Assembly: GCF_014204325.1 (NCBI RefSeq)
Contig: NZ_JACHKT010000015.1
Span: forward strand, 62,001 to 126,000
DNA length: 64,000 bases
Source: Arcicella rosea
GTDB taxonomy: Bacteria; Bacteroidota; Bacteroidia; Cytophagales; Spirosomataceae
Reading direction: 5' to 3'
The position numbers and the translations under genes were made by a program. A model generated the notes under the pieces. That model ran no database searches. It was not told the origin of the DNA and saw only the letters and a program-made list of their open reading frames with translations. Shown piece by piece: positions 17,844 to 25,726 of this stretch; positions within the stretch are counted from its first letter, which is position 1, and each line of letters starts with the position of its first letter.

Positions 17844-18707
17844 ATGAAATTAGCTCACTTAATACTAACCTATACAGACCCTAAGCAAACTGAAAGATTA
17901 TTAATGAATCTGTGGCATCCAGACTCAGATTTTTATATTCATGTGGATAAAAAAATAGATATAAAACCCCACCTATATTTAAATGATATTAAGAATGTTT
18001 ACCTAATCAAAAATAGAGTTGAAGTACGATGGGCTGGGTATAATACTGTTAAAGCTACTTTTAGCTGTATTAAAGAAATTCAAGCAACGGGCAGAAAATA
18101 TGATTATATCAATTTTATGAGTGGACAAGATTATCCTATTAAGTCTCTAGCATATATCTTGGCATTTTTGAAGGAGCATCAAGGAAAACAATTTATTGAA
18201 GCCATTAATATTGAAAAAGATGTAAAAGAAGATATGCCAAAACTAAATAGGTTTCATTTAGTCAACTTTACATTTAAAGGAAAATATAAGCTTGAATGGC
18301 TAATTAATATTTTTCTTGCTCCAAGGAAAATACCCAAAGAACTTACTATTTACGGCAAAGCGATGTTTTGGACATTAACACAAGATGCCGCTAATTACGT
18401 AGTAAAAACTGTTGAGGGAAACAGAAAGTTTTTAAACTTCTTTCTATATAGTTGGGGTTGTGATGAGTTTGTTTTTCAAACAATTTTAATGAGCTCTAGT
18501 TACAAAGATGCGATTACAAATAATCATGCTAGATACGTTGATTGGTCTGCTGGAGGGCCACATCCCAAAACGCTTGGGGTTGAAGATTTTGACAATTTAA
18601 TGAAGTCTGAACATCTTTTTGCAAGGAAATTTAAAACGAGTCACGATTCAGAAATACTTGATTTAATAGATAAACACATACATAATAATAAATGGCTGAA
18701 CTTTTAA
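17844..18707 (+). CDS. Core-2/I-branching type glycosyltransferase (GT14-like)
   Basis: A 287-residue protein related to beta-1,6-N-acetylglucosaminyltransferases. Typical pieces are the N-terminal LAHLILTYTDP strand, FYIHVDKK, the FMSGQDYPIKS acceptor-side motif and the late WGCDEFVFQTIL block. It probably adds a sugar to a surface polysaccharide or glycoprotein glycan. The ATG at 17844 is preferred over the TTG at 17820 because it starts directly at the first core strand. Its last 16 bases overlap the FdtA-like gene, so the two are translated together. Confidence 0.85.
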   Translation: MKLAHLILTYTDPKQTERLLMNLWHPDSDFYIHVDKKIDIKPHLYLNDIKNVYLIKNRVEVRWAGYNTVKATFSCIKEIQATGRKYDYINFMSGQDYPIKSLAYILAFLKEHQGKQFIEAINIEKDVKEDMPKLNRFHLVNFTFKGKYKLEWLINIFLAPRKIPKELTIYGKAMFWTLTQDAANYVVKTVEGNRKFLNFFLYSWGCDEFVFQTILMSSSYKDAITNNHARYVDWSAGGPHPKTLGVEDFDNLMKSEHLFARKFKTSHDSEILDLIDKHIHNNKWLNF

Positions 18708-19060
18708 CCCTAAAAACTTTTCACGATAACAGAGGTTCATTGACGGTACTAGACCGTATAATTCCATTTGAAGTAAAAAGGTTATTTTATATTTATGGTG
18801 TTGATGAATCATCAAGAGGTGGACACAGGCATCATGAAACCCGACAAGCCGCTATTTGTATTCAAGGTTCTTGTGAAATTGTAAACCATAATGGAGAGCA
18901 ACAAGAGCTTTTTTTATTGGATACTCCTGATAAATGCCTGATTCTTGAACCGAGAGATTGGCATATCATGCAAAACTTTAAACCAAATACTATTTTATTA
19001 GTGTTAGCTTCAACCGCATTCGATCCATCCGATTATATTTTTGAGCCTTATCAAGCCTGA
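18692..19060 (+). CDS. FdtA/QdtA-like cupin sugar-nucleotide isomerase
   Basis: A 122-residue single-domain cupin of the WxcM/FdtA family. Members convert dTDP-4-keto-6-deoxyglucose to a 3-keto sugar, on the way to aminosugars such as Fuc3NAc or Qui3NAc. The family pattern is clear: FHDNRGSL at the start, YGVDESSRGGHRHHE with the active-site histidines, and the late PRDWHIMQNF strand. It overlaps the glycosyltransferase by 16 bases. No aminotransferase or other sugar-nucleotide gene is adjacent, so the pathway partners must be elsewhere. Confidence 0.8.
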   Translation: MAELLTLKTFHDNRGSLTVLDRIIPFEVKRLFYIYGVDESSRGGHRHHETRQAAICIQGSCEIVNHNGEQQELFLLDTPDKCLILEPRDWHIMQNFKPNTILLVLASTAFDPSDYIFEPYQA

Positions 19061-19067
19061 AATAATA

Positions 19068-19109
19068 GAAAGGTTCTCTTGGTATTTTTGAGTATCCAGA
19101 GAACCTTTC
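19068..19109. terminator. Bidirectional terminator
   Basis: A 12-bp stem gaaaggttctct/agagaacctttc with an 18-base loop lies between the convergent FdtA-like and anti-sigma-barrel genes. Confidence 0.75.
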
Positions 19110-19118
19110 AAAATAAAT

Positions 19119-20576
19119 TTATAAACTGAGATTAATCCCTACACTAAGTGCGTTACTTCTCATAAAGCTATTTACTTCCTGATTTTTCACCCATGAATTA
19201 AATGAATTTTGAGTTGTTCCTTCAAGATGCAAACCTAATTTGGGCGTAAATTGCCAGCCTAAGCCCAAGCCAACCCTCACTCCAAAAATAAAGCTTGAGC
19301 CATTTTCAAGATGTTTGCTGTCGTAGCTAATCTTTTTACTATCTTCATAGATTATTCCCGCTACACCATAAAACGTTGTAAGAGCATCGTATGCGATATA
19401 TCGATAGCTTGATTGCCTTTGAAAAGTAAAGTCTGCAATCCCATAAATTTTTAAATTAAGGTGCTTCTTTTTTTTACTTTGTAAGTTTAGAATATCATTT
19501 TGTGTTGTAATCCCTAAAGTAAAGGTTGTCATGCGGTGATCTTCAGTCATTAACATACTTCTAATGTTGTAGAGAGTATCTGGAGTTAGTTTTACTACTT
19601 CTGCAAATCTTTCAGCGGGAATATTAATCGTTCCTATAGGCAATATTGCACTGTAATATTGACTGCCATTTTTGGTATTGAGAAATACAGTTGGATAGCT
19701 CCAATAGCTATGCCATAATGGTATGTTTTTAAAAGGTTTGCCCAAATTATAACTATTGTAAGCTAGACTAATTCCCATTCTTGATTTCTCTGTGATTTTC
19801 CATGCAATATTTGCTTTTAGGTAAGTACTTGAGCTTTTTTCTGGATAAACTATATTGTAATCCAACGAATTGTCAGATTTAAACTTCCAAGTATTGGATG
19901 AAACGCCATAGTCGAATGAGACGATTGGGTGTTTTAAACTCAATTTAGAGCCTGTTTTTCTCGGTGCTTCTTCAGGTAAATCTTCTTCAAATACTTCTAA
20001 TGGATGAATTTTATTTTTTAGTTTTTCTCTATTGATAGCTGATAAATCTCTCAATATTAAATCCTTATGCTTTATTTCTTTGAGCTTTATATTACTACTT
20101 TTTGAGTTTTGCCCAAGTATCACTGATGATGAATAGCCTTCATTATTTATCATTTCGTCCTTGGTTAGTTTTGTGCTTTTTGGCTCAGTGTGTTTTGTCT
20201 TAGAAAAAGCTAAAACTTCAATACTTTTCAGCTTTTGAGCTTCATTTAATGAATTTTGTCGGCTAATTGTTTCTTTGTTTAATATCGTTTTAGGCTTGTC
20301 TGAAACACTTGTGTGTGACATAATTTCAGCATTTGGAGGCAGGAGATTTGCCTCGACAAAAGTTGTTTTTTTGATTCCAAAAAACATTAAAGTGGAAATC
20401 ATCAAAAATCCTGAGGTAAAAAAGAGGTACTTCATCATAGGTTTTATTTTTTTGTTTTCTTTATGAATAGTTTCAGCTGCAATACTTTCCCAAAGATTTT
20501 CTGGCGGAGGGAAAGCTTGGTTTTCAAGCGACTTTCTGAAAAAGCTATCTAATTTATGTTCTTGGTTATTTTCCAT
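19119..20576 (-). CDS. Probable anti-sigma factor fused to an outer-membrane barrel-like domain
   Basis: A 485-residue protein with an unusual layout. A short cytoplasmic N-terminus (LDSFFRKSLENQ, PPENLWESI), typical of Bacteroidota proteins paired with ECF sigma factors, is followed by one membrane segment (about 47-66). Then comes a low-complexity, lysine-rich periplasmic linker (about 70-215) and a C-terminal domain rich in alternating aromatic beta strands, ending as outer-membrane barrels do (LSVGINLSL). It starts eight bases after the sigma gene stop. If the barrel inserts in the outer membrane, the protein spans the envelope; I infer sigma control, and no catalytic site is seen. Confidence 0.7.
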   Translation of the reverse strand: MENNQEHKLDSFFRKSLENQAFPPPENLWESIAAETIHKENKKIKPMMKYLFFTSGFLMISTLMFFGIKKTTFVEANLLPPNAEIMSHTSVSDKPKTILNKETISRQNSLNEAQKLKSIEVLAFSKTKHTEPKSTKLTKDEMINNEGYSSSVILGQNSKSSNIKLKEIKHKDLILRDLSAINREKLKNKIHPLEVFEEDLPEEAPRKTGSKLSLKHPIVSFDYGVSSNTWKFKSDNSLDYNIVYPEKSSSTYLKANIAWKITEKSRMGISLAYNSYNLGKPFKNIPLWHSYWSYPTVFLNTKNGSQYYSAILPIGTINIPAERFAEVVKLTPDTLYNIRSMLMTEDHRMTTFTLGITTQNDILNLQSKKKKHLNLKIYGIADFTFQRQSSYRYIAYDALTTFYGVAGIIYEDSKKISYDSKHLENGSSFIFGVRVGLGLGWQFTPKLGLHLEGTTQNSFNSWVKNQEVNSFMRSNALSVGINLSL

Positions 20577-20584
20577 TGTCTTCT

Positions 20585-21124
20585 TTATTTCGTTACTCCC
20601 GATAATTTTTTCTGTAAAATTCTTCTGGCATCTGCCAAATTAGATTTAGAAGTACCTTCGCCAATGCCCAATTGTTCGGCAATTTCTCGGTGTTTCAATC
20701 CTTCAAAAACATATAGGTTAAACACTAATCTGTACGAAGGCGGTAATTCCTGAATCAATTGTAAAATTTCTTGATTGGACAAATAGCCTAAAATATCATC
20801 TTCACTTTCTATATCATAAACCTCTTCACTGTCTTCAAAAGCAATGTTTTTCCATTTGGTTTTACTTCTAAAATATGCTAAAGCGGTGTTGACAACCACT
20901 CGTTTTGCCCAACCTTCAAAAGAGCCTTCATTTCTAAAGTTTTTCAGTTGATGATAAATCTTGATAAAACTTTCTTGTAAAATATCCTTGGCTTCATCTT
21001 TATCTGCGGCATAGCGTAAGCAAACCCCAAACATTTTTGGTGCAAGGGCTTGGTAAATCTTCTCGAAAACAAGATGATTACCTTTTTGGAATTCTTCTAT
21101 ATAAGATGAAAGTTTATCGGGCAT
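20585..21124 (-). CDS. ECF sigma-70 family RNA polymerase sigma factor
   Basis: A 179-residue extracytoplasmic-function sigma factor. Region 2 (about 20-90) shows YAADKDEAKDILQESFIKIY and the promoter-melting GWAKRVVVNTA helix. Region 4 (about 125-175) shows ELPPSYRLVFNLYVFEGL and the HTH HREIAEQLGIGEGTSKS. It directs polymerase to a stress or envelope regulon. It forms an operon with the downstream anti-sigma/barrel gene at eight bases spacing, which points to envelope-sensed control. Length is normal for the class. Confidence 0.92.
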   Translation of the reverse strand: MPDKLSSYIEEFQKGNHLVFEKIYQALAPKMFGVCLRYAADKDEAKDILQESFIKIYHQLKNFRNEGSFEGWAKRVVVNTALAYFRSKTKWKNIAFEDSEEVYDIESEDDILGYLSNQEILQLIQELPPSYRLVFNLYVFEGLKHREIAEQLGIGEGTSKSNLADARRILQKKLSGVTK

Positions 21125-21515
21125 AATTTAAAGCAATAGCTAACAAATTCAGTTTCTAAAGATAAGATGGAATTTGAGATGAAATGGTGGGTTGGGAGGG
21201 GAGATTTTTTTTGACAAAAGAATCAAGACGAAAGAATCAAGATACAAGAGTCAAGATGTAAGAATCTAGAAATGAGATTAAGCTACTAGTTGTAAAATGT
21301 ACAAAATCACAGTTTTTAAGTAGAAATTTGTTTATTTATTTAAAACATGTTGTTAGAATTTTGTTATACTCTTATGAATGATTTATTAAATAACTCTAGC
21401 AGCTATTCTAGATAGATTAGGATTTTACATCAAAGCAATTATTAAAATTGAACTTAATTTTCAAGTAACAAGATTTTCTTTTATCTAAAATCTTGCTTCT
21501 TTTATCTAAAATAAA
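21125..21515. other. Divergent promoter region with short repeats
   Basis: A 390-base gap between the divergent sigma-factor and MpaB-like genes. It holds four tandem 14-base repeats at 21219-21274 and presumably both promoters. No coding region is seen. Confidence 0.45.
21219..21274. repeat. Four tandem 14-bp repeats
   Basis: Units agaatcaagacgaa, agaatcaagataca, agagtcaagatgta and agaatctagaaatg follow each other without spacers. They lie about 100 bases upstream of the sigma-factor gene and could be a regulator-binding array or simple slippage. Confidence 0.7.
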
Positions 21516-22502
21516 ATGAAACCCATCAAACCAACACGCTCGTTTTCTAATGAATTAATGGACAAACTCCGCCAAACTGGTGATGAAGTAGCCGATAATA
21601 TTATTCTACAAGTATTTCAGCAAACAGAGATGGTTGGGCTTCGTGATTTTTTTAAATGGCTCAATACCAACGAAACGAAATATTCTTTAACAATTGTCAA
21701 CGATTTTGTGAATCAGCAACCTGTTTTGCCAGACTTTGCTGACTGGAAAATGATGCAAAAAGGAATGAATTTCTTTCAAGAAAATCAGGAGCGTATCGGC
21801 ATTATGTTGGCTTGTTTGGCTTTACCTTATTGTTATGCGGGAGCAGACGGAGCGAGAGTATTGGCAAAATCACAAAGAATTCAGAACGATACTTTAAAAC
21901 GATTAGAAGAAACTGGCGAGTTTATTTTTACAGTAATGCAAGAAAAAAATTGGCAGGACGGAGTCGCTTTTCGTAAAATATTAAAAGTAAGATTGATGCA
22001 CGCCGCTATTCGTTTTTTCTCTGAATATCACGGCTCTTGGGATAATACTTGGGGAAAACCCGTAAACCAAGAAGACATGGCGGGAACGAACGGGGCATTT
22101 TCTTACATCGTAATCCGTGGACTTAGGAAATCAGGGAAAGCACCTGAAAGTGCTGATGCTGAGGCTTATTTACACCTTTGGAATGTAATCAGTAATATCA
22201 TGGGCGTTGAAAAAGATTTAATTCCAAATAACCTCAGAGAAGCCTTTACACTTGATAAAGTAATTGCTAAACGTCAATTCAGACCATCGGAGGAAGGTAA
22301 ATTATTAACGAAAGCTTTACTCCAAACGCTAGAAAGTTTTGTGCCTAATCCTTTATTGAAATCTTTCCCAGCCGCACAAATGCGTTTTTTACTAGGCAAC
22401 GAAGTAGCAGATTTGTTGGGTATTCCAGCTGTTCCGTTCGAGCGTAAATTAATTCCTTTTGTACCGAGTCAACTGATGTTTAAACCTGCTGATAAAAACT
22501 AA
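21516..22502 (+). CDS. MpaB/latex-clearing-type oxygenase (DUF2236)
   Basis: A 328-residue all-helical protein of the oxygenase MpaB / rubber oxygenase Lcp family, which use b-type haem to cleave isoprenoid chains or act as uncharacterised oxygenases. The conserved core KVRLMHAAIR near residue 158 carries the arginine and histidine expected at the haem site, and the central helices follow the family pattern. No signal peptide is seen, so it is probably cytoplasmic. It is a single gene; its stop overlaps by four bases the stop of the convergent SRPBCC gene. The substrate is unknown. Confidence 0.75.
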   Translation: MKPIKPTRSFSNELMDKLRQTGDEVADNIILQVFQQTEMVGLRDFFKWLNTNETKYSLTIVNDFVNQQPVLPDFADWKMMQKGMNFFQENQERIGIMLACLALPYCYAGADGARVLAKSQRIQNDTLKRLEETGEFIFTVMQEKNWQDGVAFRKILKVRLMHAAIRFFSEYHGSWDNTWGKPVNQEDMAGTNGAFSYIVIRGLRKSGKAPESADAEAYLHLWNVISNIMGVEKDLIPNNLREAFTLDKVIAKRQFRPSEEGKLLTKALLQTLESFVPNPLLKSFPAAQMRFLLGNEVADLLGIPAVPFERKLIPFVPSQLMFKPADKN

Positions 22503-22918
22503 TGAGTTAAAATTTCCTCTACATATTTTTTAAAATTATCTATTACTGCCTGTGTAAAGGCTTTTTGCTCAGGAATGGGCGTTTCAGTTTCAGGTTCGAA
22601 GGTTTCGATGAGAATGGTTTCATCGCCATTGGGTTTGAATATATTGATTACTTTTCTATGATCGAATAAAGTAGATTCAATGTATTCGTTGATGATTATT
22701 TTGTCGTAAGTACCCGTAAAATCAAAAGCTACGCTGCCGTTTTTTGCTTTCATTTTATAGATAAACTTTCCATTATCTTTTAAATCTACCGCTACGCTAG
22801 TCGTTTCCCAATCTTCCGACGGGTTGTTCCACTGAATAATATCAGCTGGAGTAGTCCAGCACTTCCAAACCTTTTCTATCGGTGCTTTGATGATTGTTTG
22901 TACAGTGAGTGCTTCCAT
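22499..22918 (-). CDS. SRPBCC (AHSA1-like) domain protein
   Basis: A 139-residue START/SRPBCC-fold protein of the activator-of-Hsp90 C-terminal (AHSA1) type. The N-terminal strand IKAPIEKVWKCWTTPADI and the central FDFTGTYDKI and final helix VIDNFKKYVEEIL are diagnostic. These small proteins bind hydrophobic ligands, and most have no known role. It is a single gene and converges on the oxygenase gene with a four-base overlap of stop codons, so the two cannot have a separate terminator. Confidence 0.85.
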   Translation of the reverse strand: MEALTVQTIIKAPIEKVWKCWTTPADIIQWNNPSEDWETTSVAVDLKDNGKFIYKMKAKNGSVAFDFTGTYDKIIINEYIESTLFDHRKVINIFKPNGDETILIETFEPETETPIPEQKAFTQAVIDNFKKYVEEILTH

Positions 22919-23091
22919 GGTTAATGATTCCGATTTAATTGTTAGTTTAAATATACATGAATTATAATTTCAATTCGCTTCAATTTAAGAAAATAAAACA
23001 CCTTCCTTCTCCTTAACCCCACAGGTTTGCATGGGTTTACAAAGATATTTTTTACTTTTATCCCAAAGACTATTATTAAACATTCCTAAAA

Positions 23092-24798
23092 ATGAATATC
23101 AACAATAACCATTTTGAAAAAAACACTTTTGATGCCATTGTAGTGGGTTCGGGGATTAGCGGAGGCTGGGCTGCTAAAGAGCTTTCGCAGAAAGGACTAA
23201 AAGTACTCGTGCTGGAACGTGGACGCAATATTGAACACGTAAAAGACTACAAAACCGCCCTAACCGACCCTTGGAATTTTGAACACGGCGGTAGAGCTCC
23301 TCTTGATATTATCGCCAAACATCCTATCCAAAACCGCACTGGTTTTGCCATCACAGAATCTACTCATGAACATTTTGTAAACGATTTAGAAAATCCATAT
23401 CTCGAAACCAAGCGTTTTGATTGGATTCGTGGATACCATGTGGGTGGACGTTCATTGATGTGGGGAAGGGTTTCTTTGCGTTTGAGTGATATAGATTTTG
23501 AAGCGAATCTGAAAGAAGGCATCGGAACCGATTGGCCTATTCGTTATAAGGACATTGCCCCTTGGTATAGTTATGTAGAAAAATTTGCAGGTATTTGTGG
23601 TTCTCGTGACGGACTTCCACATTTACCCGATGGCGAGTTTCAGCCACCGATAGAATTTACTTGTGCCGAAGAACATTTTTCGAAAACAATACGTCAGAAA
23701 TTTCCTAATCGCTATTTAATTCATGGTCGTGGGGCACATCTTACGCAACCTACTGCCGAACAAACTGCACTTGGACGAGCTTCTTGTCAGTCACGAGATA
23801 TGTGTATGCGTGGTTGTCCGTTTGGGGCGTACTTTAGTTCGCAGGCTGCTACTTTGCCTGCTGCTCAAAAGACGGGAAATCTTACGGTTCGTCCACATTC
23901 TATCGTCAATTCAATTATTTATGATGAACAAAAAAAGAAAGCCAAAGGCGTAAGAGTAATTGATGAACGCACAGGTGAATGGCATGAGTTTTTCGCCAAA
24001 ATCGTTTTCTTGAATGCTTCTGCTTTGGGTTCTACTTTTATTTTGTTGAATTCTACTTCAAACCGTTTCCCGAATGGGATGGATGATAGCGGTGAGTTAG
24101 GACATAATTTGATGGATCATCACTTCAGAATTGGTGCTTATGGCGAAACAGAGTTATTTAAAGATAAGTACTACAAAGGACGAAATCCAGTGGGAGGATA
24201 CGTGCCACGTTTCCGTAATATTGGTACTGATAAACGTGATTATTTGCGTGGTTTTGGCTACGAAGGCGGTGCAAGACGATACAGACAGTGGGCAGGAGAG
24301 GAGGAGTTTGGGGCTTCGCTCAAAAATAAACAAACGCAAATTGGTAACTGGAGTATGGATTTGGGAGGTTTCGGTGAATGCTTGCCTTACTACGAAAACA
24401 AAGTGGAGCTTTCTAAAGAAATTACCGATAAATGGGGGCAACCTGTTTTAAGAATGGATGCTGAATTCAAGGAGAATGAATTGAAAATGCGGGTGGATAT
24501 GAAAAACGATGCCGCTGAGATGCTAGAAGCCGCAGGTTTCAAAAACGTAAACGCTTATGACGACATTAGTTATCCCGGTTTAGGAATTCATGAAATGGGA
24601 ACTGCCCGCATGGGTCACGACCCTAAAACTTCGGTACTCAATAAGTGGAATCAGGTGTGGGCTTGCAAAAATGTGTTTGTCACGGATGGAGCTTTTATGA
24701 CTTCGGCTTCTTGCGTAAATCCATCGCTTACCTACATGGCAATGACTGCCCGTGCAGCCGATTATGCGGTAAAAGAATTAAAAAAAGGAAATTTATAA
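23092..24798 (+). CDS. GMC family oxidoreductase
   Basis: A 568-residue FAD-dependent glucose-methanol-choline oxidoreductase. The FAD-binding GSGISGGWAA is near residue 18, GGRSLMWGR near 118, and the C-terminal catalytic block HEMGTARMG followed by ASCVNPSLTYMAMTARA supplies the His and Asn pair. A cysteine-rich CQSRDMCMRGCPFG segment near 230 is typical of the gluconate 2-dehydrogenase-like branch. It probably oxidises a sugar or polyol. No signal peptide is visible. A secreted VOC-fold protein gene follows 17 bases later and is probably in the same operon. Confidence 0.88.
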   Translation: MNINNNHFEKNTFDAIVVGSGISGGWAAKELSQKGLKVLVLERGRNIEHVKDYKTALTDPWNFEHGGRAPLDIIAKHPIQNRTGFAITESTHEHFVNDLENPYLETKRFDWIRGYHVGGRSLMWGRVSLRLSDIDFEANLKEGIGTDWPIRYKDIAPWYSYVEKFAGICGSRDGLPHLPDGEFQPPIEFTCAEEHFSKTIRQKFPNRYLIHGRGAHLTQPTAEQTALGRASCQSRDMCMRGCPFGAYFSSQAATLPAAQKTGNLTVRPHSIVNSIIYDEQKKKAKGVRVIDERTGEWHEFFAKIVFLNASALGSTFILLNSTSNRFPNGMDDSGELGHNLMDHHFRIGAYGETELFKDKYYKGRNPVGGYVPRFRNIGTDKRDYLRGFGYEGGARRYRQWAGEEEFGASLKNKQTQIGNWSMDLGGFGECLPYYENKVELSKEITDKWGQPVLRMDAEFKENELKMRVDMKNDAAEMLEAAGFKNVNAYDDISYPGLGIHEMGTARMGHDPKTSVLNKWNQVWACKNVFVTDGAFMTSASCVNPSLTYMAMTARAADYAVKELKKGNL

Positions 24799-24815
24799 AC
24801 AACCAAATTCAATCC

Positions 24816-25280
24816 ATGAAAACTATACGCTTAATAATTGCCCTTTTGATGTGTACTGGCTTTGCTTCGCAGGCTGTTGCACAGGATACACCCCAAAAAG
24901 GGATTGAAATTCTTTCTTACAACCACGTTGGTTTAGCCGTAAAAGATTTGAAAGTAAGTGCTAAGTTTTACCGTGAAATTATCGGTTTGTCGCCTGTAGA
25001 TGTGCCAGATAATTTATTAGCGATTAGAAGATGGTTTAAGATTGCACCTGGACAAGAATTACATTTACTATTGGGCAGAGAACAACCTGTAGCAAACAAT
25101 GATAAGAACGGAGCGCATTTCTCTTTATCAATCCCGACAAATTCGGCAGATGGAATCGAGGCGTTTTTGAAAGCAAACAATGTGGCGTATCACAGACAAA
25201 TGCGTTTTGATGGTGCATTTCAAATTTATGTAACCGACCCAGACGGTTATGTGATTGAACTAAATGAGCCGAAGAAATAA
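24816..25280 (+). CDS. Secreted VOC (glyoxalase-fold) protein
   Basis: A 154-residue protein with a signal peptide (MKTIRLIIALLM, cleavage near VAQ) followed by one VOC domain: NHVGLAVKDLKVSAKFY at the start and the YVTDPDGYVIELNE metal-ligand end. VOC domains use a metal to act on glyoxal adducts, aromatic rings or similar. The periplasmic location is unusual for glyoxalases. The ATG at 24816 lies 17 bases after the GMC gene; longer in-frame starts overlap that gene and can be discounted. Its partner suggests a joint oxidation step on a sugar-like compound, but this is inference. Confidence 0.8.
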   Translation: MKTIRLIIALLMCTGFASQAVAQDTPQKGIEILSYNHVGLAVKDLKVSAKFYREIIGLSPVDVPDNLLAIRRWFKIAPGQELHLLLGREQPVANNDKNGAHFSLSIPTNSADGIEAFLKANNVAYHRQMRFDGAFQIYVTDPDGYVIELNEPKK

Positions 25281-25353
25281 TGTTGATGTGAAAGGTGAAA
25301 TGATACTACAGCACCTTTTCATTACAGATTTTTTCGTCCCTTTTCTCAAAAAC

Positions 25354-25379
25354 AGGTCAGTAACATCGGTTGCTGACCT
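25354..25379 (+). terminator. Hairpin terminator after VOC gene
   Basis: A 7-bp stem aggtcag/ctgacct, extendable inward by AAC/GTT, is followed by a T-rich run at 25381. Confidence 0.65.
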
Positions 25380-25398
25380 ATTTTTGTTTTAGCCTATT

Positions 25399-25603
25399 TA
25401 GAAATAGATGTATCTATGCTATTTCTGTTGAGAAATGATTAGAAACATCTGTATCTAATCTATTTCTGCTGGAAAATGAATAGATACACTTGTATTTATA
25501 TTATTTATGTTAGGGAATAATTAGGAACATGTATATCTGTACTATTTCTATTTGAAAATGAATAGAAATATATGTATCCATACTATTTCTATTAGAAAAT
25601 GAC
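25399..25603. repeat. 41-bp tandem repeat, five copies
   Basis: Five consecutive 41-base units start at 25399, 25440, 25481, 25522 and 25563, each beginning tag and ending aatga or aataa plus one base, with a sixth start at 25604. The units are diverged but keep an inner inverted pair, tagaaatag against ctatttct, so each can fold as a small hairpin. The array lies about 120 bases upstream of the DUF6261-like gene. Confidence 0.85.
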
Positions 25604-25654
25604 TAGAAATGATATTAACTATCCTGTTTCAGTTTGTTAGAGAATAAAAAAACG

Positions 25655-25726
25655 TCATGAAACAAACTATTTAAAGCCAAGCTCCGTTTTCTTGGAAAAT
25701 ATTCATCTAAATAGTTTACAGCATGA
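25655..25726 (+). promoter_or_regulatory. Hairpin covering the start codon of the DUF6261-like gene
   Basis: The outer arms tcatg (25655-25659) and catga (25722-25726) pair, then a symmetric 4x4 internal loop, then a perfect 10-bp stem (25664-25673 with 25708-25717), and inside it a 5-bp hairpin ccaag/cttgg (25677-25695). The start codon at 25723-25725 lies inside the outer pairing, so translation may be controlled by folding. Confidence 0.55.

Larger units (their letters stand above)
25281..25722. other. Non-coding region with minisatellite and start-codon hairpin
   Basis: It holds a terminator (25354-25379), a 41-bp tandem repeat (25399-25603) and a long hairpin that covers the start codon of the following gene (25655-25726). 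No coding frame is seen. Confidence 0.6.

Noticed and set aside
24645-24815. Upstream start for the VOC gene
   Set aside because: The added residues overlap the GMC gene in another frame and would bury the signal peptide inside the protein.
25399-25603. CRISPR array
   Set aside because: The 41-base units follow each other with no unique spacers and no cas genes are nearby; it is a minisatellite.
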